From assembly GCA_964556225.1 (NCBI GenBank), contig CAZKVJ010000018.1, positions 1 through 64,000 on the forward strand: 64,000 bases of DNA. Direction: 5' to 3'. Position numbers and translations under genes: made by a program. A model generated the notes under the pieces. It had not been told where the DNA came from. It saw only the letters and a list, made by a program, of their open reading frames with translations, and did no database searches. Positions 8,643 to 15,932 of the stretch are shown piece after piece. Source of the stretch: CAZKVJ01 sp964556225 (GTDB lineage Bacteria > Actinomycetota > Acidimicrobiia > Acidimicrobiales > Ilumatobacteraceae). How positions within the stretch are numbered: position 1 is the stretch's first letter; each line of letters begins with the position of its first letter.

Positions 8643-9718
8643 CAGAACGCCACCTTCAGGACCGCCGTGACCACGATGTTGAGCACGGCGAGCGGGATCA
8701 GGACGGTCCAGGCGAAGGACTGGAGCTGGTCCTCACGGAAGCGGGGGTAGCTGAAGCGGACCCACATGATGAGGAACACCAGCAGGAGCATCTTCGTGAA
8801 CATGATGAGCGGGCCGGCCAGGTTCATCCAGTCCGGCACACCCGAGACGTCGAAGACCGCGGCGCTCTCCCAGCCGAACCACGCGAACGGCAGCGCCCAC
8901 CCGCCGAGGTACAGCACGGCGGCGATCAGCGCGAACACGCCGGCGGTGGCGAACTCGGCGATGAAGAACATGAGGAACCGGAAGCCGGAGTACTCGGTCA
9001 TGTAGCCCGACACCAGCTCCGACTCGGCGATCGGCATGTCGAACGGCGCCTGGGTGAGCTCGGCCTGGACGGCGATCATGAAGATCAAGAACCCGAGGAG
9101 CTGGGTGAAGATGTACGGGTTGCCGATCCCGTTGAAGCCGAAGATCGCCGCCTGCTCGCTGGTCTGGGCCCAGACGATGCCGTTCAGGTTCATCGTGCCG
9201 GCCTGGATGACGACGCCGATCACGGCCAGCACCATCGGCAGCTCGTAGGCGATCAGCTGGCCAGCGGCCCGCAGCCCACCCAGCAGCGAGTACTTGTTGG
9301 CGCTGGCCCAGCCGGCGATGAGGATGCCGAGCACGCTCACCGAGCTGACGGCCATTGCGTAGAGCACGCCGGACTCGAAGTCGGTGAACCAGGCGTCCGG
9401 CCCGAACGGCACCACGGCGACGAGCAGGAACGTGGAGACCAGCACGACGATCGGCGCCAGCCGGAAGATGAACCGGTCCGCCCGCTCCGGCGCGGTGTCC
9501 TCCTTCTGCAACCACTTGCCGACCTCGGCGACGAGCTGTAGCGAGCCGTAGGGCCCGGCGTCCATGGGGCCGAGCCGGCTCTGCATGAACGACATCATCT
9601 TGAACAGGAACAGGTAGACGATCGTGCCCGCCGGCAGCAGCACGGCGATGATCCCACCCAGCACGCGCAGCAGCGACTGCGCCCAGTACGGCAGGTCGGC
9701 GGCGAGGGCAGCGATCAT
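8642..9718 (-). CDS. nuoH: NADH-quinone oxidoreductase subunit H (complex I operon 1)
   Basis: This 358-residue, eight-helix subunit forms the quinone-access channel with NuoB and NuoD. It shows SRLGPMDAGPYGSLQ followed by KWLQKEDTAPERADR and the loop PFDMPIAESELVSGYMTEYS, which contains the acidic residues linked to coupling. The ATG overlaps the nuoD stop (ATGA). The second copy at 23787-25013 has the more usual NRVGPNKAGPFG version, which shows how far the two complexes have diverged. Confidence 0.96.
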   Translation of the reverse strand: MIAALAADLPYWAQSLLRVLGGIIAVLLPAGTIVYLFLFKMMSFMQSRLGPMDAGPYGSLQLVAEVGKWLQKEDTAPERADRFIFRLAPIVVLVSTFLLVAVVPFGPDAWFTDFESGVLYAMAVSSVSVLGILIAGWASANKYSLLGGLRAAGQLIAYELPMVLAVIGVVIQAGTMNLNGIVWAQTSEQAAIFGFNGIGNPYIFTQLLGFLIFMIAVQAELTQAPFDMPIAESELVSGYMTEYSGFRFLMFFIAEFATAGVFALIAAVLYLGGWALPFAWFGWESAAVFDVSGVPDWMNLAGPLIMFTKMLLLVFLIMWVRFSYPRFREDQLQSFAWTVLIPLAVLNIVVTAVLKVAF

Positions 9719-10887
9719 CGATCGATGTCTCCGAGGATGAAGTACAGCGACGCCAGGATCGTGATGATGTCCGGCACGTACACCCCGCGCAGCACCCAGG
9801 GGGTGATGCTGATGTTGTTGAAGCTCGCCGAGCGGATCTTCACCCGGAACGGCCCCAGGTCGCCCTTCGACACGACGTAGTACCCCATCTCGCCGAGCGG
9901 GTTCTCGGTGGAGACCCAGGCCTCACCCTCGGGCACCTTGATGATGCGCGGCACCTTGGCCATGATCGGCCCGGCAGGCAGGCCGTCGAGCAGCTGGTCC
10001 ACGATCGAGGTGGCCTCGCGCACCTCCTGCAGGCGGACCCAGCACCGGGCGAAGCTGTCGCCGTCGGGGTGGGTCCAGACCTTCCAGTCGACCTGGTTCC
10101 ACGCCATCGGGAGGGTCTGGTCACGGCGCAGGTCCCAGTCGACGCCGCTGGCCCGGAGGTTGGCGCCCGACAGCCCGTACTGCAGCGCCACCTCGCGCGG
10201 GATGACCCCGATGCCACGGGTGCGGCTCTGGAAGATCTCGTTGCCGAAGAGCAGCTCCTCGATCTCGTCGCAGAACGTGCGCATCCGCTTCATCACGGCC
10301 CGGGTCTCGTCGACCCAGCCCTTCGGCAGGTCGTCCTTCAGACCGCCGATGCGGTCGAAGTTCGGGTGGAAGCGCCCGCCCGTGGCCCCCTCGATGAGGT
10401 TCAGGACGTACTCGCGGTCGCGGAAGGCGAAGAAGACCGGGGTGATCGCGCCGAGCTGCACGCCGAGGTCGCCGAGGAAGAGCCCGACGTTGGCGATTCG
10501 CGACAGCTCGAACAGGATCGTGCGGATCCACTGTGCTCGGGCCGGCGCCTCGATCTCCATGAGCTGCTCGGCCGCCAGGATGAACGGCACCTCGTTGGCG
10601 AAGCTCCCCAGCCAGTCGATGCGGTTGACCAGCGTGGTCACCTGCGGGTACGAGCGGACCTCGGTGAGCTTCTCGTAGCCGCGATGCATGTAACCGCACA
10701 TCGGCTCGGCCCACACGACCTGCTCACCGTCGAGGCGGGCGATGATCCGCAGCGTCCCGTGGGTCGCCGGGTGCTGGGGCCCGATGTTGAGGGTCATCCC
10801 CTCGGTCTCGAGCTCGACGTTGACCCGGGCGTCGGCGGCCTGCGACGCGATGTAGGCGAGCTGCTGGCGGTCGCCGATCATGGTCAT
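9715..10887 (-). CDS. nuoD: NADH-quinone oxidoreductase subunit D (complex I operon 1)
   Basis: This is the 390-residue 49-kDa-type subunit, which lines the quinone site and derives from hydrogenase large subunits. The start is ATG 10887, overlapping the nuoC stop by four bases. It contains IGPQHPATHGTLR, GYMHRGYEKL and NRIDWLGSF, and ends at GDIDR as the family does. Arg69 in the HRG motif corresponds to the arginine that mitochondrial NDUFAF7/MidA dimethylates, and a midA gene closes this operon. The paralogue at 29412-30746 has HTG at this place. Cys ligands for a NiFe centre are absent, as expected for complex I. Confidence 0.97.
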   Translation of the reverse strand: MTMIGDRQQLAYIASQAADARVNVELETEGMTLNIGPQHPATHGTLRIIARLDGEQVVWAEPMCGYMHRGYEKLTEVRSYPQVTTLVNRIDWLGSFANEVPFILAAEQLMEIEAPARAQWIRTILFELSRIANVGLFLGDLGVQLGAITPVFFAFRDREYVLNLIEGATGGRFHPNFDRIGGLKDDLPKGWVDETRAVMKRMRTFCDEIEELLFGNEIFQSRTRGIGVIPREVALQYGLSGANLRASGVDWDLRRDQTLPMAWNQVDWKVWTHPDGDSFARCWVRLQEVREATSIVDQLLDGLPAGPIMAKVPRIIKVPEGEAWVSTENPLGEMGYYVVSKGDLGPFRVKIRSASFNNISITPWVLRGVYVPDIITILASLYFILGDIDR

Positions 10888-11573
10888 GCGGGCTCCTGCG
10901 CGCTCGGCTCGTCGGCGTCGTCGCCGGGCAGGGGCTCGACGTCGACGATCCCCGGCCAGGGCTTGACCATCCGCGCGATGAGCGGGAAGTCCTTGCGCAG
11001 CGGGTGCCCCTCGAACTCCGAGGGGAGGTACAGGTTGCGCAGATCGGGATGGCCGGCGAAGCGGATGCCGAACATCTCCCAGGCCTCGCGCTCGTGCCAG
11101 TTGGCGCCGGCGAACACGCCGACCCACGAGTCGACCGTCATCGACGCCGCCGGCACGTCCGCCTTCACGTTGATGCCGACGTGCAGGTTCGGGTTCACCA
11201 GCCGGGCCAGCACCTGGAACCGCTCGTCGCCGCCGGTGTAGCCCTGGCGAACGGTGTCGTCACGCTCCGGCGGCGGCTGCGTGGGGTCGTCCTCCCCCTT
11301 GCCGAACGGCGAGGGCATCCAGTCGATCGCCGACAGGAAGCAGAAGTACTCGAAGCCGAGGTCGTCGCGCAGCACCTCGGCCGCTCGGCGCCACGCATCG
11401 GTGCGCACCCGCACCCACACGTCGTCACCGGGCTTGACCAGCGTGTCCACGAGGTCCTCACCGAGCGCCTCGCGAAGGCGGTCGACGATGCCCTCGCGCA
11501 GCGAGTCGCCCGGGAGCTCGCCCGCCACTGAGTCGACCGTCGACGGATCAGCCGTTGACGACACTCGGCTCAC
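10884..11573 (-). CDS. nuoC: NADH-quinone oxidoreductase subunit C (complex I operon 1)
   Basis: This 229-residue 30-kDa-type subunit of the peripheral arm shows the family signatures HEREAWEMFGIRFAGHPDLR and EFEGHPLRKDFPL. It is longer than the second copy (168 residues) because of a loop around PFGKGEDDPTQPPPE and a C-terminal acidic extension. The start overlaps the end of nuoB by 26 bp and the stop overlaps nuoD by four, so tight co-translation is likely. Confidence 0.96.
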   Translation of the reverse strand: MSRVSSTADPSTVDSVAGELPGDSLREGIVDRLREALGEDLVDTLVKPGDDVWVRVRTDAWRRAAEVLRDDLGFEYFCFLSAIDWMPSPFGKGEDDPTQPPPERDDTVRQGYTGGDERFQVLARLVNPNLHVGINVKADVPAASMTVDSWVGVFAGANWHEREAWEMFGIRFAGHPDLRNLYLPSEFEGHPLRKDFPLIARMVKPWPGIVDVEPLPGDDADEPSAQEPA

Positions 11574-12081
11574 CTCGCTCGCCGGCTCGATCCTTCTGGC
11601 CGACGACGATCGGCACCGTGCCCTCGCCGCGCCAGCGTGCCCCCATGTCCTCGGTGCGGATCCGTCGCTGCAGCAGGACCACGCCCTCGAGCAGCGCCTC
11701 GGGCCGGGGCGGGCACCCCGGCACGTACACGTCGACCGGGATCAGCTGGTCGACGCCCTTGGTGACGCTGTAGCTGTCCCAGTAGGGGCCGCCGCAGTTC
11801 GCACAGCTGCCCATCGAGATCACGTACTTCGGGTCGGGCATCTGCTCGTAGAGGCGGCGCACCGCTGGCGCCATCTTGTCGGTGACCGTCCCGGAGATGA
11901 CGACCAGATCGGCCTGGCGCGGGCTGGCCGGCAGCGGGATCACGCCGAGGCGCATCACGTCGTAGCGGGGGGAGCCGAACGCTGCGCCCATCTCGATGGC
12001 GCAGCAGGCCAGACCCCACTGGTAGACCCACATGGAGTAGGAACGCCCCAGGTTCAACAGCTTGGTCAGCGGGGCAGGCAT
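11548..12081 (-). CDS. nuoB: NADH-quinone oxidoreductase subunit B, N2 cluster (complex I operon 1)
   Basis: This 177-residue subunit carries the terminal [4Fe-4S] cluster N2. The ligands are visible: tandem Cys in GLACCAIEMG, Cys in MGSCANCGGPYWDSY and Cys in VPGCPPRPEALLEG. The extra Cys in CANC is a feature of many 11-subunit-type complexes, whereas the second NuoB reads CASSGG. ATG 12081 gives a family-sized protein. An in-frame GTG about 24 bases upstream would overlap the end of nuoA and cannot be excluded. Confidence 0.95.
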   Translation of the reverse strand: MPAPLTKLLNLGRSYSMWVYQWGLACCAIEMGAAFGSPRYDVMRLGVIPLPASPRQADLVVISGTVTDKMAPAVRRLYEQMPDPKYVISMGSCANCGGPYWDSYSVTKGVDQLIPVDVYVPGCPPRPEALLEGVVLLQRRIRTEDMGARWRGEGTVPIVVGQKDRAGERGEPSVVNG

Positions 12082-12095
12082 CCGCCCGCGGTCGA

Positions 12096-12461
12096 CTAGG
12101 CCCACCGGAGCACACCCTTCTTCCAGGCGTAGAACAGCCCGTCGAGCAGCAGCACGATGAAGGCCAGCATCACCACCAGCCCGAACGTGCCGTACTCCTC
12201 GAGCTGGGTGGCCCAGGGGAAGATGAACACGGCCTCGACGTCGAAGATCACGAACAGCAGGGCGAAGACGTAGTAGCGGATCTGGCTCTGCGACCATCCC
12301 TCGCCCACCGGATCGACACCGCTCTCGTAGGCGATGAGCTTGTCGGCGTTCGGCCGCGTGGGGCGCAGGAGGGCGGCGAGACCCAGCAGGATCGCCGACA
12401 GCAGCACTGCCGTGAGGCCGAACCAGAGCACGGTGAGCCAGGACCGCAGGAACTCTGACAT
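12096..12461 (-). CDS. nuoA: NADH-quinone oxidoreductase subunit A (complex I operon 1)
   Basis: This 121-residue, three-helix subunit is the first gene of the operon. It has the family loop AYESGVDPVGEG and the second-helix signature YVFALLFVIFDVEAVFIFPW. The start lies 22 bp downstream of a Rex-type palindrome. A gap of 57 bp separates it from the stop of the PLP-enzyme gene that precedes it on the same strand. Confidence 0.96.
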   Translation of the reverse strand: MSEFLRSWLTVLWFGLTAVLLSAILLGLAALLRPTRPNADKLIAYESGVDPVGEGWSQSQIRYYVFALLFVIFDVEAVFIFPWATQLEEYGTFGLVVMLAFIVLLLDGLFYAWKKGVLRWA

Positions 12462-12473
12462 CGGCGCCGACGC

Positions 12474-12500
12474 TACTACGGCCCGTGAATCCGCTCACAA
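12474..12500 (-). promoter_or_regulatory. Promoter of nuo operon 1 with putative Rex operator
   Basis: The palindrome CCGTGAATCCGCTCACAA (12483-12500 as read on plus) has a GTGA-N6-TCAC core, the geometry of the Streptomyces Rex operator TGTGAACGCGTTCACA. It matches 14 of 18 positions of the site at 37697-37714. On the minus strand its TTGTGA can serve as a -35, with TAGTAG (12478-12473) 16 bp downstream as a weak -10. Bound Rex would therefore block the promoter. A rex gene is present at 50312-51004. Confidence 0.6.
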
Positions 12501-12518
12501 ACCCGACCCTCTGTGCGG

Positions 12519-13925
12519 TCAGGGGTGGGGCGGGAGGCTCTGGGTGGCGTCGAGGTAGCCGATGATGCCGGCGGCGACCACGTCTCGGGGCAGGTCGACG
12601 CCCCCGGCGCCGTAGAACGCGCCGCTGCGGGGGGCAGCACCGGCCGCCGCCTGCTCCCGGGCGTAGGCCACCGCGGCGGCCAGGTCGTCGGCGAAGCGGT
12701 CGACCACCCCGGGCGCGGTGTTGGGCCGGGTGACGCAGAAGTGCACGGCGGGCGGCAGCTGGAGCCCGTTCAGACGCCAGCCGCACGCGGCGAGGTGGTC
12801 GTTGACGTGGAAGATGTCGATCCCCGAGTCCGGCCGGTGGCTGAACGCCACGTTGAACAGGGGGTCGCCGAGGACGCGCAGCTCGGGGTGCGACTCGATG
12901 GCGGCCCGCAGGCTGGCGGCGGTGCGGAAGATGTCCTCGGCGATGCGTCGGAAGCCCTCACGGCCAAGGGTCACGAGCGCCGCCCAGGCGGCGGCGATGA
13001 TCCCCCCGCTGCGGCTGCCGCTCATCCCGGGCGAGGCGTACAGCCCACCCGGCCAGTCGGCGACGACGAAGTACTGGAGCCGGCGCAGCTCAGGGTTGCG
13101 ATAGAGCAGCACGCTGGAGCCCTTGAGCCCGAAGCCGTACTTGTGGGTGTCCGCGGACAGCGAGGTCACTCCCGGGAGACGGAAGTCGAAGGGCGGCACG
13201 CTGACGCCGACCTCGGGGCCCCAGACCAGGATGAACCCGCCGAGACAGCCATCGACGTGCAGGCCGATGTCGTGGCGCAACGCCAGCTCCGACAAGGCAG
13301 CGATCGGGTCGACGAGCCCGTGCGGATAGGTGCCCGCACTGCCCACGAGCGCCACGGTGCTGTCGTCGATCAGCGCCGCCATCGCATCGACGTCGGCCAC
13401 GAAGGCGTCGGTGACGGGGGCCTTGCGGAGCTCGATCCCGAAGTAGTGCGCCCCCTTGTCGAAGGCCGGGTGGGCGGTGACGGGCAGCACCACGTTCGGC
13501 CGCTCGATCCCCCGGGCCCGCCCGCGCTCCCGGTACACGAGCAGGGGGTTCATCAGGCTCTCCGTGCCGCCGCTGGTGATCACGCCGCACACGCCCTCGC
13601 CCGACAGCGTAACCCCCGGCACCGACCCGCCGTGGAACAGGTCGGCGGCCATGGCGATGATCTCGCCTTCGAACCGGGTGGCGCTCGGGTACATGTCCCG
13701 CTGGAGCACGTTGGCGTGGCTGTAGTGGCCGAACACGTGGTTCAAGAACGCGTAGTGGTCCTCGTCGCCGGAGTAGATGGAGCCTGAGATCTTCCCCTCT
13801 TGGTACGGGGCGTCCTCCACGGCCGACATCTCGCGGATCTCGGCGAGCACCTCGTCGCGCGGACGGCCCCGCTCGGGGAACGTGCGCACGACCGGGTACC
13901 GCCCGGCGTAGGGGTGCAGGTCCAC
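12519..13925 (-). CDS. PLP-dependent lyase/decarboxylase, sphingosine-1-phosphate-lyase-like
   Basis: This 468-residue fold-type I, group II PLP enzyme carries its internal-aldimine lysine in SADTHKYGFGLKGSS (about Lys262). The surrounding text is close to sphingosine-1-phosphate lyases: CGVITSGGTESLMNPLL, HVDGCLGGF and WPGGLYASPGMSGSRSGG. The start at GTG 13925 is supported by TACCCT (13939-13934) eight bases upstream, a leaderless arrangement. Upstream readings pass into an unrelated frame. The natural substrate may be a phosphorylated long-chain base, or the enzyme may be an amino acid decarboxylase. Bacterial members with lyase activity are known, but sequence alone does not settle it. 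No sphingolipid synthesis genes are in view. It lies just upstream of the nuo operon on the same strand. Confidence 0.8.
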   Translation of the reverse strand: MDLHPYAGRYPVVRTFPERGRPRDEVLAEIREMSAVEDAPYQEGKISGSIYSGDEDHYAFLNHVFGHYSHANVLQRDMYPSATRFEGEIIAMAADLFHGGSVPGVTLSGEGVCGVITSGGTESLMNPLLVYRERGRARGIERPNVVLPVTAHPAFDKGAHYFGIELRKAPVTDAFVADVDAMAALIDDSTVALVGSAGTYPHGLVDPIAALSELALRHDIGLHVDGCLGGFILVWGPEVGVSVPPFDFRLPGVTSLSADTHKYGFGLKGSSVLLYRNPELRRLQYFVVADWPGGLYASPGMSGSRSGGIIAAAWAALVTLGREGFRRIAEDIFRTAASLRAAIESHPELRVLGDPLFNVAFSHRPDSGIDIFHVNDHLAACGWRLNGLQLPPAVHFCVTRPNTAPGVVDRFADDLAAAVAYAREQAAAGAAPRSGAFYGAGGVDLPRDVVAAGIIGYLDATQSLPPHP

Positions 13926-13933
13926 GGCGATCG

Positions 13934-13939
13934 AGGGTA
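13934..13939 (-). promoter_or_regulatory. -10 element for leaderless PLP-lyase transcript
   Basis: TACCCT on the minus strand, eight nucleotides before GTG 13925. This spacing places the transcription start at or next to the start codon. Confidence 0.5.
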
Positions 13940-13978
13940 GCCCTCCCGCCGAGGGCCGTGAGGAGGCGCTCGGCGACC

Positions 13979-14656
13979 TCAGCGCACGAGCATGAGGACC
14001 TCGTCGACGAGCCGCTCGGTGGCGGGACGGATCTGCTCCACCCGGAGGGCCGTCTCCCGGAGGAGCGCGTCGCGATCGACCCCGTGGGCGGCGAGCTCGG
14101 CCGCTCCGGCGCCGGCCGACCAGCGCTCGACGATGCTGGAGGTCACCTCGGGGTGGAACTGCACGGCGAGCGTGCGACCGAGACGGAACGCCTGCGGGCC
14201 GACCGGGCTCGTCGCCAGGAGCGTCGCGCCGGGCGGCAGCGTGCAGCGGTCCGAGTGCCACTGCATCCATGGGCCGGGGTGGACGACGTCCGGCGCGAGG
14301 CTGTCGACGCGGTGCCAGCCGATCTCGGGCCACGGTGCCCGCTCGACGATCCCGCCGAGCGCGCTGGCCACGACCTGGGCTCCGAAGCAGATGGCCAGCA
14401 GTGGGATCCCGCGGTCGTGTGCGGCCCGCACCAGCGCCTGCTCGGCGGCGACCTCGGTCGACACGTGAGGCCAGTAGACCGACCAGTCGCTGCCCAGGAG
14501 CACCACGAGGTCCGGGAGGTCGGGGGCATCCAGCAGCGGCCAGCCTCCGGACAGCTCGCGCGCCCACCGCTCGAGGGTGCAGCCCCGCCGGGCGAGGTGC
14601 TCGCCGACGAGGCCGGGATCGCCGTCGGCGTCGTTGGCGATCAGCAGGCCGCGCAC
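13979..14656 (-). CDS. Class I glutamine amidotransferase, stand-alone
   Basis: This 225-residue single-domain GATase-1 has the nucleophile Cys in LLAICFGAQVVA (about residue 88) and the His-Glu pair in AVQFHPEVTS (about 168 and 170), so the triad is complete. It resembles the GMP-synthase-like amidotransferases that release ammonia or act on gamma-glutamyl amides. No synthetase partner is adjacent. The start is GTG 14656, because the reading frame continues upstream only through the antisense of the threonine deaminase. It is divergent from that gene with just 21 bp between start codons, and the two probably share one promoter core. Confidence 0.85.
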   Translation of the reverse strand: MRGLLIANDADGDPGLVGEHLARRGCTLERWARELSGGWPLLDAPDLPDLVVLLGSDWSVYWPHVSTEVAAEQALVRAAHDRGIPLLAICFGAQVVASALGGIVERAPWPEIGWHRVDSLAPDVVHPGPWMQWHSDRCTLPPGATLLATSPVGPQAFRLGRTLAVQFHPEVTSSIVERWSAGAGAAELAAHGVDRDALLRETALRVEQIRPATERLVDEVLMLVR

Positions 14657-14662
14657 GGCTTG

Positions 14663-14669
14663 TACCGTA
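14663..14669. promoter_or_regulatory. Overlapping back-to-back -10 elements (bidirectional promoter)
   Basis: The 7-mer TACCGTA reads as TACCGT on plus (9 nt before ATG 14678) and TACGGT on minus (7 nt before GTG 14656). It lies within the palindrome CCGTACGG (14665-14672). Both genes would be leaderless and could not be transcribed at the same moment. Confidence 0.55.
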
Positions 14670-14677
14670 CGGCACGC

Positions 14678-15889
14678 ATGGACGCCGATCCCGTCGACCC
14701 CGAACGGATCGAGCGGGCGCGCCAGGCCGGCGCCGGCATCGTCAAGCACACCCCGGTCACGTCGTCGGCCGCGCTCAGCGACGCGTGCGGCGGCACCGTG
14801 GTGCTCAAGGCCGAGAACCTGCAGCGCACCGGCTCGTTCAAGATCCGCGGCGCGCTGGCCAAGCTCGCCGCGCTCGGGCCGGATGCGTCGCGCGGGGTGA
14901 CCGCAGGCAGCGCCGGCAACCACGCCCAGGCGCTGGCGTTCGCCGCCCGCACGCGAGGGCTGCCGTGCGAGATCTTCGTGCCCGCCGGGGCCCCGATCGC
15001 CAAGGTCGAGGCGTGCGCCGGCTACGGGGCGACGGTGGTCGAGGGCGGCGCCTCGCTGGACGATGCCGTGGCGGCAGCCCAGACGAGGGCCCGAGAGGCC
15101 GGCATGGCGTTCTGCCACCCGTACGACGACGTCGACGTCATCGCCGGCCAGGCCACCCTCGGCCTCGAGCTGCTCCACGACGTCGAGGACCTCCGCCGGG
15201 TCGTGGTCCCGCTCGGCGGCGGGGGTCTGGCGAGTGGGATCGCCCTCGCCGTCAAGCGGGCGGCGCCGTCGGTCCGGGTGATCGGGGTGCAGGCCGGCGC
15301 GTGCGCGCCGTACGCCAACGAGCCCGTTCCGGAGGGGGCTGTCAGCACCCTCGCCGACGGCATCGCGGTGAAGCGCCCCGGCGCCGTCACCCGCCCGCTC
15401 GTCGAGCAGTGGCTCGACGACGTGGTCGTGGTCGACGAGGACGCGGTCGCCGACGCGATGCTGCTGCTCATGGAGCGGGCCAAGCTCCTCGTCGAAGGGG
15501 CCGGCTCGGCCGGCGTCGCGGCGCTCATGACCGAGCGGGTCGCGCCGGCCCGATCGGGCACGACGTGCGTGGTGCTGTCCGGCGGCAACGTCGACCTGGG
15601 GGTGGTCCCGTCTCTGATCCGCCGCCACGAGACCAACGTCGGCCGGCGCCTGATCGTGTTCGCCCGCATCACCGACCGCCCGGGCGGGCTGGCCCGCCTG
15701 CTCGCCATCTTCGCCGACTGCGGCGCGAACCTCATCGAGGTCGAGCACGTCCGTGAAGGTGTCGACCTGCACGTGCGCGAGACGGGCGTGCAGGCGGTGC
15801 TCGAGGTGAGGGGCCGCGGCCACGCCGCCGAGGTGCTGGCCGCCGCCCGCCAGGCCGGATACGACGTCGTCGAGGTCACCGGCCGATGA
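14678..15889 (+). CDS. ilvA: Threonine ammonia-lyase (threonine deaminase) with ACT domain
   Basis: This 403-residue PLP fold-type II enzyme converts threonine to 2-oxobutanoate and ammonia. Lys55 in RTGSFKIRGAL binds PLP. GSAGNHAQALA and the phosphate-cradling VPLGGGGLASG are intact. A C-terminal ACT domain (about residues 325-403, opening IVFARITDRPGGLARLLAIF) suggests allosteric control. The length fits the short class that has one ACT-like domain rather than the two of E. coli biosynthetic IlvA, so a catabolic (tdcB-like) or a single-ACT biosynthetic role are both possible. ATG 14678 follows TACCGT by nine bases. The M20 amidohydrolase starts 43 bp downstream on the same strand. Confidence 0.9.
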   Translation: MDADPVDPERIERARQAGAGIVKHTPVTSSAALSDACGGTVVLKAENLQRTGSFKIRGALAKLAALGPDASRGVTAGSAGNHAQALAFAARTRGLPCEIFVPAGAPIAKVEACAGYGATVVEGGASLDDAVAAAQTRAREAGMAFCHPYDDVDVIAGQATLGLELLHDVEDLRRVVVPLGGGGLASGIALAVKRAAPSVRVIGVQAGACAPYANEPVPEGAVSTLADGIAVKRPGAVTRPLVEQWLDDVVVVDEDAVADAMLLLMERAKLLVEGAGSAGVAALMTERVAPARSGTTCVVLSGGNVDLGVVPSLIRRHETNVGRRLIVFARITDRPGGLARLLAIFADCGANLIEVEHVREGVDLHVRETGVQAVLEVRGRGHAAEVLAAARQAGYDVVEVTGR

Positions 15890-15932
15890 AGCACCCCGCG
15901 ACCCGACGGCACCGGCGAGGAGGCAGGACGCG

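Noticed and set aside
12513..13787. Plus-strand 424-codon frame
   Set aside because: It is antisense to the PLP-dependent lyase, which has all catalytic motifs.
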